A stretch of DNA of 64,000 nt, taken from positions 3,236,270-3,300,269 of the forward strand of contig NC_015666.1 in the NCBI RefSeq assembly GCF_000217715.1, read 5' to 3'. This stretch comes from Halopiger xanaduensis SH-6 (GTDB lineage Archaea; Halobacteriota; Halobacteria; Halobacteriales; Natrialbaceae). Both the position numbers and the translations under genes were made by a program. This document shows positions 36,667 through 45,101 of the stretch, piece by piece. Under the pieces are notes generated by a model. That model saw nothing but the letters and a program-made list of their open reading frames with translations. It was not told where the DNA came from and searched no databases. Every line of letters begins with the position of its first letter. The stretch's first letter is position 1.

Positions 36667-37407
36667 ATGGACGGACCCGACCTCTCGAACCGAACGGTCC
36701 TCGTGACGGGCAGCGGGAAAGGCGTCGGCCGCGAACTCCTGCTCGCGACGGCCGACTGCGGCGCGACCGTCGTCGTCCACTACCACACGAGCGCCGACGC
36801 GGCGCGCGAAGTGGCCGACGAGGCGCTCGAGCGCGGCGCCGGCGACGCGATGACGGTCCAGGGGGACGTGACCGATCCCGAGAGCGTCGACGGGCTGTTT
36901 TCGGCCGTCGAGGCCGAGTTCGGCGGCGTCGACGTGCTCGTGAACAACGTCGGCGACTTCGCGCCCGCCCACTGGGCGGACCTCGACTTTGCCACCTGGA
37001 ACCGGGTGCTCGAGACGAACCTCAACGGGACTTATCTCTGCTCGAAACGCGCCCTGGCGCACATGCGCGAGGGCGACTACGGCCGGATCGTCAACATCGG
37101 CTACGCCTCGAGCGAGAAGGGGCTGGTGAGCCCGAAGAACTTCCCCTACTTCGTCGCGAAGGCGGGCGTCCTGATGTTCACGCGGATGCTCGCGGCCGAC
37201 ACGCAGGACGACGACGTCACGGTCAACGCCATCTCGCCGTACGTCGTCGAGAACTCCGACGAGTTCCCGGACGACCTCCCGCAAGATCGACCCGCGAGCT
37301 TCGAGGACCTGATTCAGCCGCTGCACTTCTTCCTTGATCCGGACAGCGGATACGTCAGCGGCGAGAACATCGAGGTCGACGGCGGGTGGCTGCCCGAGAC
37401 GGTCTAA
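36667..37407 (+). CDS. Short-chain dehydrogenase/reductase
   Basis: A 246-aa classical SDR. It has the cofactor motif TGSGKGVG (TGxxxGxG), NNVG after the fourth strand, the catalytic YFVAK (YxxxK) preceded by GYASSEKG, and a C-terminal GYVSGENIEVDGGWLP typical of FabG-like members. It probably reduces a keto group with NAD(P)H. FabG-like fatty acid synthesis is not expected in archaea, so the substrate is unknown. ATG 36667 lies just before the first strand; an upstream frame is open but rejected. Confidence 0.92.
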   Translation: MDGPDLSNRTVLVTGSGKGVGRELLLATADCGATVVVHYHTSADAAREVADEALERGAGDAMTVQGDVTDPESVDGLFSAVEAEFGGVDVLVNNVGDFAPAHWADLDFATWNRVLETNLNGTYLCSKRALAHMREGDYGRIVNIGYASSEKGLVSPKNFPYFVAKAGVLMFTRMLAADTQDDDVTVNAISPYVVENSDEFPDDLPQDRPASFEDLIQPLHFFLDPDSGYVSGENIEVDGGWLPETV

Positions 37408-37522
37408 CTCCCGTCTCGAGGGGATCGGACGTGAACGGACCGAACGCGGCGTGAGCGATCTAACGTGTCCGACACCGCGGCCGGAACCGCGAGTTTATCC
37501 CGCTTCCTATGGAACTGATTAC

Positions 37523-38185
37523 GTGAGTATCATCGCGGAGTTTTCGGTCAAATCGGACGACTTTGCCTTGAATTACGCCCTGACGGAGGCGCCGCAGATG
37601 GTCGTCGAGATCGAGCAGGTCGTGGCGACGATGGAAGATAGGGTGATGCCGTACTTCTGGGTGAGCGGCGGCGATCACGCGGAGTTCGAAGCGGCGTTTC
37701 ACGACGACGAGTCCGTGACGGGCGTCACACAGATTGATGAAGTCGACGAATCCCGATTGTACCGCGCCGAATGGACGGAAAACGTCGAAACGATCGTCTA
37801 CGCGTACACCGAACTCGGGTCAACGATCATGCAGGCGATCGGTCGCGCCGACAACTGGGAACTGCGAATGCGGTTCGACGATCGAGACGTGTTGACAGAG
37901 TTCCGCGAGTATTGTGCCGACAACGAGATCTCCTACGAGCTCAATCGGATTCAGGAGCAGGAACAGCCGATGGCGAGCGCCCAGTACGATCTCACGACGA
38001 AGCAACGCGAGACGCTGGTCACCGCGCTCGAGGAGGGATTCTACGAGGTACCGCAGTCGATCACGATGCGGGATCTGGCGGACCGGATGGACATCTCCCA
38101 GCAGGCGCTCTCGAAACGGTTTCACGCGGGTCACCGGAATCTCATCACGAGTACGTTAACGTTTACGCACCCGGACGACGAGTGA
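37523..38185 (+). CDS. HTH-10 (Bat-type) transcriptional regulator
   Basis: A 220-aa regulator. The N-terminal part (about 1-155) begins SIIAEFSVKSDDFAL, a haloarchaeal sensor/ligand-like domain common in this family. The C-terminal HTH-10 domain reads LTTKQRETLVTALEEGFYEVP followed by LADRMDISQQALSKRFHAGHRNL. The start is GTG 37523: it follows a TATA-like GTTTATCC by about 25 nt and matches the usual MSIIAEF-type N-terminus. The frame is open further upstream without coding character. A zinc microprotein gene follows after 94 nt. Confidence 0.88.
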   Translation: MSIIAEFSVKSDDFALNYALTEAPQMVVEIEQVVATMEDRVMPYFWVSGGDHAEFEAAFHDDESVTGVTQIDEVDESRLYRAEWTENVETIVYAYTELGSTIMQAIGRADNWELRMRFDDRDVLTEFREYCADNEISYELNRIQEQEQPMASAQYDLTTKQRETLVTALEEGFYEVPQSITMRDLADRMDISQQALSKRFHAGHRNLITSTLTFTHPDDE

Positions 38186-38279
38186 TTCGTCTGCGTCGGC
38201 CGCTCTGTGCACCAAGTGATGTCTCGAGGTGGTCTATACAACCCCCTACCTCTTGCCCAAAGACAGCCTTGCTATTGAT

Positions 38280-38471
38280 ATGACGAGCCCTCAACAGACG
38301 TACGAAACCAGCACCGAGACGACCGACGAGCGGCTGAAAGTCGCCGCTCGGTGTCGCGAATGCGGCGGAATCTACTCGGCGTGGTTATTCGCCGACGATA
38401 CCGTACAACCGATCGGCCGGAAGGACGGCTGTCGGTGCGGGGCGTCGGCGTTCGAAGCGATTTCGAAATAA
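38280..38471 (+). CDS. Cysteine-rich zinc-binding microprotein
   Basis: A 63-aa protein with CREC (CxxC) and, 24 residues later, GCRCGA (CxC), suggesting one bound zinc. The N-terminal 20 residues are polar and Thr/Ser-rich. ATG 38280 is the plausible start; an in-frame start at 38229 would add a segment covering the likely promoter. It sits immediately downstream of the HTH-10 regulator in the same direction and may be coexpressed. Function is unknown. Confidence 0.7.
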   Translation: MTSPQQTYETSTETTDERLKVAARCRECGGIYSAWLFADDTVQPIGRKDGCRCGASAFEAISK

Positions 38472-38528
38472 CTGCGCGGGTCGATGAGTGAACGAGTTCG
38501 GTTTGCAGGTATCACAACCACCGCTCCG

Positions 38529-39806
38529 TCAGCGATCGGCTCGAGCCGAAGTAGATCCCGATCCGGATCCACGATCCGTCGAAACGACGTCCGCGTCCGA
38601 TGGTCCACCGGCGTCGAACTCCGCGACGAACGCGTCGAGCCGCTCCGAATCGTCTGCACCCGGCAGACGGCGATCGGCCGTAACGCAGGGTTCGTCGACC
38701 CCCAGCCGCTCGCAGACCAGATCGGCCGTCGCCTCGGCCATCGCCCGGTAGGTCGTCAGTTTGCCGCCGACGATCGACGCGAAGTTCGCGACGCCGTCCG
38801 CGGCGTGGTCGAGGAGGAAAAAGCCTCGCGAGATGCCCCGCGACTCCCGGGTCGCTTCGTCGGGCGCGTAGAGCGGGCGCACCCCCCACCACGTGCGAAC
38901 GTCCTCGGCGTCCGCGACCGGCGGGAGCATCCGCGCACACTCCTCGCGGACGCGCTCGAGTTCCCACTCGGCCGTCTCGTACTCGTCGGGATCGTCCACG
39001 TCGACGCTCGTCGTCCCGAGGACGACCTCGTCCTCGTGAGGGACGACGATATCGCCGTCCGCGGGATCGCGACAGCGGTTGAGCACCGGCATCGTCGCGG
39101 GCTCGAGGGCGTCGTCCCGAACCGAGACCATGACGCCGCGATTTGGTTGCATCTCGACGTCGACCTCTGCCATCGCGGCGACGCGGCCCGCCCACGCGCC
39201 GGCGGCATTGACGACGAAGTCCGCTTCGACGGTATCGTCGACCTGCCCGCCGAGTTCTACCGCAGCGATCCGATCGCCCTCGAGGCGCATCCCTTCCACG
39301 GGCGCGTGCGTGAGAATTTGCGCCCCCTCGTTCCGGGCGGCCGCCGCGTTCGCGGCGACGATCCGCGAGGGGTAGATCACGGCGTCTGGAACCGACAGCG
39401 CCCGCTGCACGTTCGGCGAAAGGGCTGGCACCTCGGCGCGGGCCTTGCCGCCCTCGAGCACCGTCGTCGGAATCCCGACCTTCTCGCAGGCCTCGCGTTT
39501 GGCCGCGAAGTAGTCCGGATCGTCGGCCTCGAGTTCGAGGAACAGCCCGCCGGTGTCGCGAACGCACGCGCCGGCGACCTCGCCCAGAATCTGCCGTTCT
39601 TGAATACACTCCTCGGCGCCGGCCGGATCACTTTCCGCGTACCGCGCACCGCTGTGACAGAGGCCGTGCGAGCGACTCGAGGTGCCCGCCGACAGGCCGG
39701 CGCGGTCGACGAGCGCGACGTCGAGGCCCCGCAGCGCGAGGTCGCGCGCCGTTCCCGCACCCGTCGCCCCGCCGCCGACGACGAGCACGTCGGTTTCGAT
39801 TGGCAT
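38529..39806 (-). CDS. GlpA-like FAD-dependent glycerol-3-phosphate dehydrogenase, short form
   Basis: A 425-aa flavoprotein closely resembling the GlpA catalytic part. It has the FAD motif VVGGGATGAGTARDLALRGL, then RSHGLCHSGARY, NAAGAWAGRVA, CRDPADGDIVVPHEDEVVLGTTS and VGGKLTTYRAMAE. GlpA proteins normally continue with a C-terminal BFD-like [2Fe-2S] domain of about 120-150 residues; here the protein stops after LPGADDSERLD and an acidic/Ser tail. No glpB, glpC or glpK lies nearby. It may oxidise glycerol-3-phosphate or a related hydroxyacid, with a different electron acceptor. Confidence 0.85.
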   Translation of the reverse strand: MPIETDVLVVGGGATGAGTARDLALRGLDVALVDRAGLSAGTSSRSHGLCHSGARYAESDPAGAEECIQERQILGEVAGACVRDTGGLFLELEADDPDYFAAKREACEKVGIPTTVLEGGKARAEVPALSPNVQRALSVPDAVIYPSRIVAANAAAARNEGAQILTHAPVEGMRLEGDRIAAVELGGQVDDTVEADFVVNAAGAWAGRVAAMAEVDVEMQPNRGVMVSVRDDALEPATMPVLNRCRDPADGDIVVPHEDEVVLGTTSVDVDDPDEYETAEWELERVREECARMLPPVADAEDVRTWWGVRPLYAPDEATRESRGISRGFFLLDHAADGVANFASIVGGKLTTYRAMAEATADLVCERLGVDEPCVTADRRLPGADDSERLDAFVAEFDAGGPSDADVVSTDRGSGSGSTSARADR

Positions 39807-40007
39807 AGCGGAGCGAGGCGCTCGAGGGGGAAACGTCTGGTCCCAACGCGTTCGCTCTCCTGATTGTGTTCCTGTACTGGGGCTTGGACTATTCGTAGCC
39901 GCGGCGCTCGAGACTCGCGGTACGGCGAGTCGTCGGTGACGACGGACGGCGGCGAACGAGAATTAGCGGGCGGTCAGCGATCGAATCAACGGATGCACTC
40001 GAGTTAG

Positions 40008-41261
40008 TTACCGCAGCGGATTGAGCGAGCCGAAATCCAGATACTCCGTACCGAGCTGAGCGAGCAGCGGCAGGTCGCCCAGGTGGAGCAGCTTCGAGAT
40101 CGCGGCGACGTTGCCCTTGTTCGCCTGCGCCAGCGTGTCCTGGTCGAACCGGTTGAGATCCTGCATGAGTTTGTCGTACCGTTCGTTGTCCGCCAGATAG
40201 AGCAGCCGCGTCATCCAGAGGCGCTTTTGCATGTTCGGCGCCACCTCGCGGTGCCACAGCGTCTCGTACACCTCGAGGTTCTCCGCGGTCGGCTCGAGGT
40301 TCCCGTGCTTGAGACAGCTGTCGGCCGAGGCGGCGGCCATCCGACCCGATTGCATGCACTTGTTGATCCCTTCGCCCCAGAGCGGGTCGACCGTCGGCAC
40401 GGTGTCGCCGATGGCCATGAACCGGTCGGTGTGCATCTTGCCCGGCATCTGGATGTGCGCCGAACCGCGGTGTTGCTTCCCTTCGATGCGCTCGGCGTCC
40501 GCAAAGCGCGGATCGGTATCGAGCCAGTGCTGGAGGTGGTCGTCGATGCTCCTGCCGTTATCGCCGAACTGCTGGTACCGCTCGTTCTGGATGTAACAGA
40601 GGCCGACCTTGGCGGTGTCGCCCCCGGTGTGGAAGATCCACGAGTAGCCGCCCGGCGCGATGTCGTGGTCCAGCCGCAGCATCATCGCGTCCCGCAGGTC
40701 CGCGAAGCCGGGCCGGTCGATGTCGATCCCCTCGAGTTCGTACTCGATGCCGATGGCGTGGTTCTTCCGCTCCAAGTTGCTGACGCCGAGTTTCTTCGCG
40801 ATCGGCGCGGCCGGGCCGGTCGCGTCGATGACGATCTCGCCGTAGACTTCCTCGTCGCCGTTGTAGGTGACGCCGACGATCTCGCCGTTCTCCATGATCG
40901 GCGCGGTGGCGCGCGCGTCGAACCGGTACTCGGCACCCTTCTCGCGGCCGTCTTCGACGAGGTAGCGCTTGAAGTCGCCGAACTCGAGGACGGCGCCGGG
41001 CTGTTCCTGCACGAAGTACTCGTGGGGCGACTCCAGAACCACGCTGTCGGTGTACTGCATGACGACGTCGTCCGGAATCCCGAAGGAGGCCATCATCGAC
41101 GGGAAGGTGCCGGCCGTCGACTTGTTGCTCTGGCGCGGGAACTCGTCCTCGGATTCGGTCTCGAGGACGACGACGTCGTAGTCCCTCGCGGCGAGATCCC
41201 GCGCACACTGCGCTCCTGCGGGACCGGCGCCGGCAATCACCACGTCGTAGCGATCGTTCAT
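40008..41261 (-). CDS. Digeranylgeranylglycerophospholipid reductase family protein
   Basis: A 417-aa flavoprotein of the archaeal geranylgeranyl reductase family, which saturates the isoprenoid chains of membrane lipids. Features are the FAD motif VVIAGAGPAGAQCARDLA, an IDATGPAAPIAKKLG stretch, GGYSWIFHTGGDTAKVGL in the substrate cavity, and GDTVPTVDPLWGEGINKCMQSG binding FAD. Haloarchaea carry several paralogs, so lipid reduction is likely but not certain. A minus-strand TATA-like CATATAAG lies about 60 nt upstream of ATG 41261, leaving a leader of roughly 35 nt. Confidence 0.88.
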   Translation of the reverse strand: MNDRYDVVIAGAGPAGAQCARDLAARDYDVVVLETESEDEFPRQSNKSTAGTFPSMMASFGIPDDVVMQYTDSVVLESPHEYFVQEQPGAVLEFGDFKRYLVEDGREKGAEYRFDARATAPIMENGEIVGVTYNGDEEVYGEIVIDATGPAAPIAKKLGVSNLERKNHAIGIEYELEGIDIDRPGFADLRDAMMLRLDHDIAPGGYSWIFHTGGDTAKVGLCYIQNERYQQFGDNGRSIDDHLQHWLDTDPRFADAERIEGKQHRGSAHIQMPGKMHTDRFMAIGDTVPTVDPLWGEGINKCMQSGRMAAASADSCLKHGNLEPTAENLEVYETLWHREVAPNMQKRLWMTRLLYLADNERYDKLMQDLNRFDQDTLAQANKGNVAAISKLLHLGDLPLLAQLGTEYLDFGSLNPLR

Positions 41262-41567
41262 GTAATCGTGATTTGCTCGGATCCTAATGAGTTTGTCCAG
41301 TTGCGTTCCCGTACCATATTTCTTATATGTCCGTGATGTCCGGTCAGAATCCGGTTTCGACGCCGGTTCCTCGGGTTTACTACCGGTAACTGAAGGGCCG
41401 GAGCTACTTCTGTGTTGGCGGGACGAGGGCCGGCAAGCGACGCTCGAGGAGCCGTTCGCTCATTGAGTGGGAGAAATGGGGTGGGAAAGCCCACCCAGCC
41501 CCGTTCGACCTCCGTTTGATTCGTCAGGACCGCGCATCTTTTTGGTACGCTCACGTAAGAATCCGGT
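41262..41567 (+). other. Gene-free divergent region with a strong hairpin
   Basis: This 306-nt gap separates the lipid reductase (leftward) from a regulator (rightward). It holds the reductase TATA-like box near 41325. It also holds a perfect 7-bp hairpin: GGGTGGG (41479-41485), loop AAAG, CCCACCC (41490-41496), 72 nt before the regulator ATG. No T-run follows, so it is not a typical terminator for rightward transcription. Confidence 0.55.
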
Positions 41568-42347
41568 ATGGTCGACGTCCTCGACAACAAGCGGGCCGCG
41601 ACGCGGTTTCGGATCCTCGTCCAGATCGCCGAGCGCCAGCCCGCGGTCAGCCAGGGTGAGATCGCCGAGGAAGTCGGCGTGACGAGTCAGGCCGTCAGCG
41701 AGTACATCCGCGAACTCGTCGACGACGGCCTCGTCGAGAAGGAAGGCCGGTCGCGCTACCGCGTCACGAGAGAGGGCGTCGACTGGCTCTTCCGCGCCGC
41801 CGACGACGTTCGGCGGTTCGCGGACCACGTCACGGGCGACGTTCTCGGCGCCATGAGCGAGGACGCCTACATCGCCGCCGAAGACATCGAAGAGGGCGAG
41901 ACCGTCTCGCTGTTCGTAGAGGACGGACTGCTCCACGCCGAGCCGGGCAGCGAAGGGCCCGCGACCGGCATCGCGACGACCGACGCCGAAGCCGGCACCG
42001 ACGTCGGCGTCACGAGCTTCGAGGGCGTCATGGACTTAGAGCCCGGCTCCGTGACGGTCCTGCAGGTTCCCAGCGTTCGGACCGGCGGCAGCCGCGCGAT
42101 CGACGACGAAATCGTCACCGACGCCTGCGGGGACGCGGATCAGGTCGTCGCCACCGGCATCGAGGCGATCGTCGCCTGCCGGCAGGCCGACATCGAGCCG
42201 GCCGTCACGTTCGCCGTCGGCGAGGTCGCCGCCGACGCCGCGGAACACGGCCTCGCAGTGACCGTCGTCGCGACCACCCACGCCGTCGGCCGCGTCACGG
42301 ACGCGCTGCGGGATGCGGACGTCTCGTACGAGGTTCTCGAGGGGTAA
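41568..42347 (+). CDS. MarR-like winged-helix transcriptional regulator (COG1497-type)
   Basis: A 259-aa protein. The N-terminal winged helix (about 8-75) includes RFRILVQIAERQPAVSQGEIAEEVGV, TSQAVSEYIRELVDDGLVEK and the wing GRSRYRVTREGV. The C-terminal 170 residues form an alpha/beta domain (VTVLQVPSVRTGGSRA, ATGIEAIVACRQADIEPAVTF in part) shared with the archaeal COG1497 regulators, perhaps for ligand binding. Its targets are unknown; autoregulation through the upstream hairpin region is possible. ATG 41568 begins the conserved MVDVLDNKRAATRFRIL. Confidence 0.85.
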   Translation: MVDVLDNKRAATRFRILVQIAERQPAVSQGEIAEEVGVTSQAVSEYIRELVDDGLVEKEGRSRYRVTREGVDWLFRAADDVRRFADHVTGDVLGAMSEDAYIAAEDIEEGETVSLFVEDGLLHAEPGSEGPATGIATTDAEAGTDVGVTSFEGVMDLEPGSVTVLQVPSVRTGGSRAIDDEIVTDACGDADQVVATGIEAIVACRQADIEPAVTFAVGEVAADAAEHGLAVTVVATTHAVGRVTDALRDADVSYEVLEG

Positions 42348-42457
42348 GAAGGAGCGAGCGACGACGGATCACACCGAACTAAAAGACCGGACGACCGTGC
42401 TGGGACGCCGATGGCGAGCCAGTCCGCCAAACGTCCGTCGCCGGCGAGACGAGCCGA

Positions 42458-43228
42458 TTACCCGATGTACCGCAGATCGTCGTCCGTCGGCACCTGCTGT
42501 TGCTGCTGTTGCTGTTCCATCTCCTGGATCTTGCCCATGACTTCCTCCATCTCGTCGGCCCGCTCGTCTAAGGTCTCGTAGTCGAGTTCGAACCCGAGCA
42601 GCGCCTCGAGCACCTCGAGCACCGCGCGGGCGCTCTTGGGGTCGACGAGGTAGCCGCTGGTCTCGCCCATCAGGCAACTCGCCTCGAAGCCGCGGCGTTC
42701 GCCGAGGCCGAGCAGGAGACCGGAGACGCCGATGATCCCGCCCGCGGGCTCGTCCTCGCGGAACTCGACGCCGGCGTCCTCGAGTTCCTCGCGCAGCGAC
42801 TCGTCGCTGACGGCCCCGACGACCGCGTACTCCTCGATGAGTTCGCCGGTCGGCACGCCGCCGAGCGCGTACGCCTCGCTGGCGCCGAACTCCTCGGCAA
42901 TGTCGAGGAAGGCGCTGGTCAGCACGTAGTGGCCCGCGTTGGTCTGGGCCTGGTGGTCCCCGGTCAGCAGAAGGAGATCGCGTCCGTCGGCCACCGAGAC
43001 CGCGTACATCTCGGCACAGGTCAACTCGGCGACGCCGTCTTCGACGCTTACCTGCGGCGGGAACTCCTGCGAGTAGACGCGGCGCACGAGGGTGCTCTCG
43101 CCCTCGAGTTCCTCGAGCAGGTGGTCGACCGCGAGCTTTCCGACGTGGCCGACGCCCGGCAGCCCCTCGACGAGCACCGGGTCGTCCAGTTCGACGTCGT
43201 CGACTGCGTCGATCTCGAGTTCGTCCAT
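42458..43228 (-). CDS. PAC2 family (proteasome assembly chaperone-like) protein
   Basis: A 256-aa PAC2-family protein with VEGLPGVGHVGKLAVDHLLEEL, LLLTGDHQAQTNAGHYVL, and ALGGVPTGELIEEYAVVG. Archaeal members related to PbaA/PbaB are linked to proteasome assembly, though several do not bind the proteasome. The C-terminus carries seven consecutive glutamines coded by mixed CAG/CAA. ATG 43228 (MDELEID) lies 7 nt after the nop10 stop codon; an in-frame upstream extension would overlap nop10 and is rejected. It is the last gene of the translation operon. Confidence 0.88.
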   Translation of the reverse strand: MDELEIDAVDDVELDDPVLVEGLPGVGHVGKLAVDHLLEELEGESTLVRRVYSQEFPPQVSVEDGVAELTCAEMYAVSVADGRDLLLLTGDHQAQTNAGHYVLTSAFLDIAEEFGASEAYALGGVPTGELIEEYAVVGAVSDESLREELEDAGVEFREDEPAGGIIGVSGLLLGLGERRGFEASCLMGETSGYLVDPKSARAVLEVLEALLGFELDYETLDERADEMEEVMGKIQEMEQQQQQQQVPTDDDLRYIG

Positions 43229-43235
43229 ACCCGAA

Positions 43236-43415
43236 TCAGCGATTGCGACGCTTAAGAGACCGTCGGTACTCGCCGTAGGAGTCTTCGGGATCGAACGGCG
43301 CCGGCGCGCTGTTTTCGGCGTCGGCACCGCACTCGGGACACTCGGTAGAAAGGGTATAGACCGGGCGGTCGTGTCGCTCGCGCCACGCCGAACACACCCG
43401 GATGTCGGATTTCAT
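43236..43415 (-). CDS. nop10: Ribosome biogenesis protein Nop10
   Basis: A 59-aa gene found by reading the gap between aIF2-alpha and PAC2. It begins MKSDIRVCSAWRERHDR, has CPECG (Cys26, Cys29) and ends in FDPEDSYGEYRRSLKRRNR, the strongly conserved C-terminal helix of Nop10. Nop10 is the small subunit of H/ACA ribonucleoproteins with Cbf5, Gar1 and L7Ae, guiding rRNA pseudouridylation. The first zinc knuckle keeps only Cys8. The ATG at 43415 directly abuts the aIF2-alpha stop codon, so the two are translationally coupled. The operon position matches other archaea. Confidence 0.95.
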   Translation of the reverse strand: MKSDIRVCSAWRERHDRPVYTLSTECPECGADAENSAPAPFDPEDSYGEYRRSLKRRNR

Positions 43416-44216
43416 CTATTCGTCGTCGGTGCGGCGCTCGCGGTGGTACTCGCCGGAGCCGCCCTCGTCCTCGATGGCGGCGATGGCGCGTTCGGCGCTT
43501 TCCTCGAGTTGGGATTCGGCGGTCTTGTAGTTGGGCGCCTGCACCTCGATCCGGTACTCGGGTGCGCCGACGTAGCTCACGTCGAGGTCGACCTCGTCGG
43601 GGACCTCGCCGTTGCCTTCGGCCGCTCCGAGCGCCTCGCGGATGCCGTCGACCCCGCTGGGCGAGGGGTTCTCGAGGTCGACGTAACCGGTGACGTTGAC
43701 GTACGGCACCGAGACGTTTTCGCGGGCGGTCTCGACGATCGAATCGACTTCGTCGGCCGAGAGGTCGGTGTCCTCGAGGGCCTCGTCGCCGTGGATCGCG
43801 GCCTGCTTGAAGCCGTCGTAGAGGCTGCCGTGGGCCCCGATCAGTTCGTTCGCGATCGCGGTGTAGGTCTCGTCGTCGGTGTCCTCACCGAGCGCGAGAT
43901 CCATCCAGTTGTCGGCCTTCTGCTCGTTTTTCCACTCCTGAATCTTGTCGGAGCGCTGGTGGTCGTTGACATCTTTCAGCGAGAGGTCGATCTGCTGCGA
44001 ACTCTCGTCGATGTCGAGGACCTTACAGACGACGATCTGGCCCTCTCGGACGTGGTCGCGGACGTTCTTGATCCACCCGCTGGCGACTTCGGAGATGTGG
44101 ATCAGGCCGCGCTTGTCCTCGTACTCCTCGAGATCGACGAAGACGCCGAAGTCCTCGATCTCGTCGATTTTCCCGACGACGAGTTCGCCGGTGTCGGGCC
44201 AGCCGCTGAACTTCAT
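43416..44216 (-). CDS. eif2a: Translation initiation factor aIF2 alpha subunit
   Basis: A 266-aa aIF2-alpha, part of the heterotrimer that brings initiator Met-tRNA to the ribosome. Domain 1 is an S1-type OB fold ([43 protein letters not shown]). A helical domain 2 and an alpha/beta domain 3 ([42 protein letters not shown]) follow. The ATG at 44216 overlaps the rps27e stop codon (ATGA). Neighbours rpl44e, rps27e and nop10 are the standard archaeal arrangement. Confidence 0.97.
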   Translation of the reverse strand: MKFSGWPDTGELVVGKIDEIEDFGVFVDLEEYEDKRGLIHISEVASGWIKNVRDHVREGQIVVCKVLDIDESSQQIDLSLKDVNDHQRSDKIQEWKNEQKADNWMDLALGEDTDDETYTAIANELIGAHGSLYDGFKQAAIHGDEALEDTDLSADEVDSIVETARENVSVPYVNVTGYVDLENPSPSGVDGIREALGAAEGNGEVPDEVDLDVSYVGAPEYRIEVQAPNYKTAESQLEESAERAIAAIEDEGGSGEYHRERRTDDE

Positions 44217-44386
44217 CGTGACTCGACGGTCTCGATGATCTCGTGTTCGATCTCGGCTTTGCCGCCGGTCGGTCGCGCCAGCGTCGTTCCACAGACTGCA
44301 CAGGCGACCTCCGTGGAGGCCTTGCCGAAGACGGTCTGTTCGTTCTCGCAGTCACTGCATCGAACCTGGTAGAAGCTTCCTGCCAT
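44213..44386 (-). CDS. rps27e: 30S ribosomal protein S27e
   Basis: A 57-aa zinc-ribbon ribosomal protein with Cys10, Cys13, Cys29 and Cys32 (CSDC...CAVC) and the family stretch [22 protein letters not shown] 44386 lies 5 nt after the rpl44e stop. GGAGTGAT, complementary to much of the 16S rRNA 3' end, overlaps that stop and serves as its ribosome binding site. The 3' end overlaps the aIF2-alpha start by 4 nt. Confidence 0.96.
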   Translation of the reverse strand: MAGSFYQVRCSDCENEQTVFGKASTEVACAVCGTTLARPTGGKAEIEHEIIETVESR

Positions 44387-44391
44387 ACTAA

Positions 44392-44673
44392 TCACTCCTG
44401 GAACTCGAGTCGGCCGGCGCGCCATCCTTCGCGGAGGTGGGCCTTGCCACACTCGCTGCAGCGGTACTTGAGGTCGGTCTTCTTGGTCGGCTTCTCGCCG
44501 GCGGGCACCTTCGAGAAGCGACCGGAGTTACCGATGCTCGAGGAGTTGCGCTTGGTTCGGCGAGCGTCCCACTTCATGCCGCTGGAACGGCCGGTGCGGG
44601 CCTTCTCGACTTCGTGTTCGTGGTGTTCGTTACAGTGCGGGCAGTACGTATTGAATCGGCGTGGCATCTGCAT
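44392..44673 (-). CDS. rpl44e: 50S ribosomal protein L44e
   Basis: A 93-aa ribosomal protein starting [22 protein letters not shown] and ending [17 protein letters not shown]..., with zinc cysteines 11, 14, 72 and 75. The N-terminus matches the known haloarchaeal L44e, so ATG 44673 is taken rather than the second ATG two codons later. It is the first gene of the leftward cluster rpl44e-rps27e-aIF2alpha-nop10-PAC2, and is divergent from the 88-aa protein gene. Confidence 0.97.
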   Translation of the reverse strand: MQMPRRFNTYCPHCNEHHEHEVEKARTGRSSGMKWDARRTKRNSSSIGNSGRFSKVPAGEKPTKKTDLKYRCSECGKAHLREGWRAGRLEFQE

Positions 44674-44834
44674 GGTTATCTCACTTGCTGTGGGCTAAGA
44701 CACGGCTGTTTAAAACCCGTTTGGTTCGCCGTCGGCGGGTTGGGGCTCCGTTCGCGGACCCGGTCGTCGAGCGACGAACTCAGTCGGTAGACGCGTTCGA
44801 AGCGTTTAATCGTCTTTCCTGCGAACGCTGCCGT

Positions 44835-45101
44835 ATGAAGCAGCTCATCATCCACGGGGACCCGGGTATCCGAAAGGGGGCTATCGTCGAGTACGACGGC
44901 GAGGAAGTGGTCTGTTTCGGCATCAACCGCAACGGCGAGTGGCACGGCCCCGACGAGGTGCAGCTCTGGTGTACCGTCGGCGACCGGTCCGAGTACGAGG
45001 ACTACGAGAAGCGCAACTTCGTTCCCCACTTCCTCGACGTCGACCGCGTCGACGCCGACGACGTCGACGTCGTGCGCGCGAAGGGCGACCTCGCGCTGTA
45101 A
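44835..45101 (+). CDS. Conserved haloarchaeal 88-aa protein (HAH_0734-type)
   Basis: An 88-aa protein starting MKQLIIHGDPGIRKGAIVEY and containing INRNGEWHGPDEVQLWCTVG. I recognise it as a short family common in haloarchaea next to rpl44e, without known function. Predicted as a small beta-rich fold with an acidic end (VDADDVDVVRAKGDL). ATG 44835 is the natural start; longer in-frame starts would run into the rpl44e promoter. It is divergent from the ribosomal protein cluster. Confidence 0.8.
   Translation: MKQLIIHGDPGIRKGAIVEYDGEEVVCFGINRNGEWHGPDEVQLWCTVGDRSEYEDYEKRNFVPHFLDVDRVDADDVDVVRAKGDLAL

Noticed and set aside
41479-41496. Intrinsic terminator
   Set aside because: No T-run follows the stem on the plus strand and no rightward gene ends upstream.
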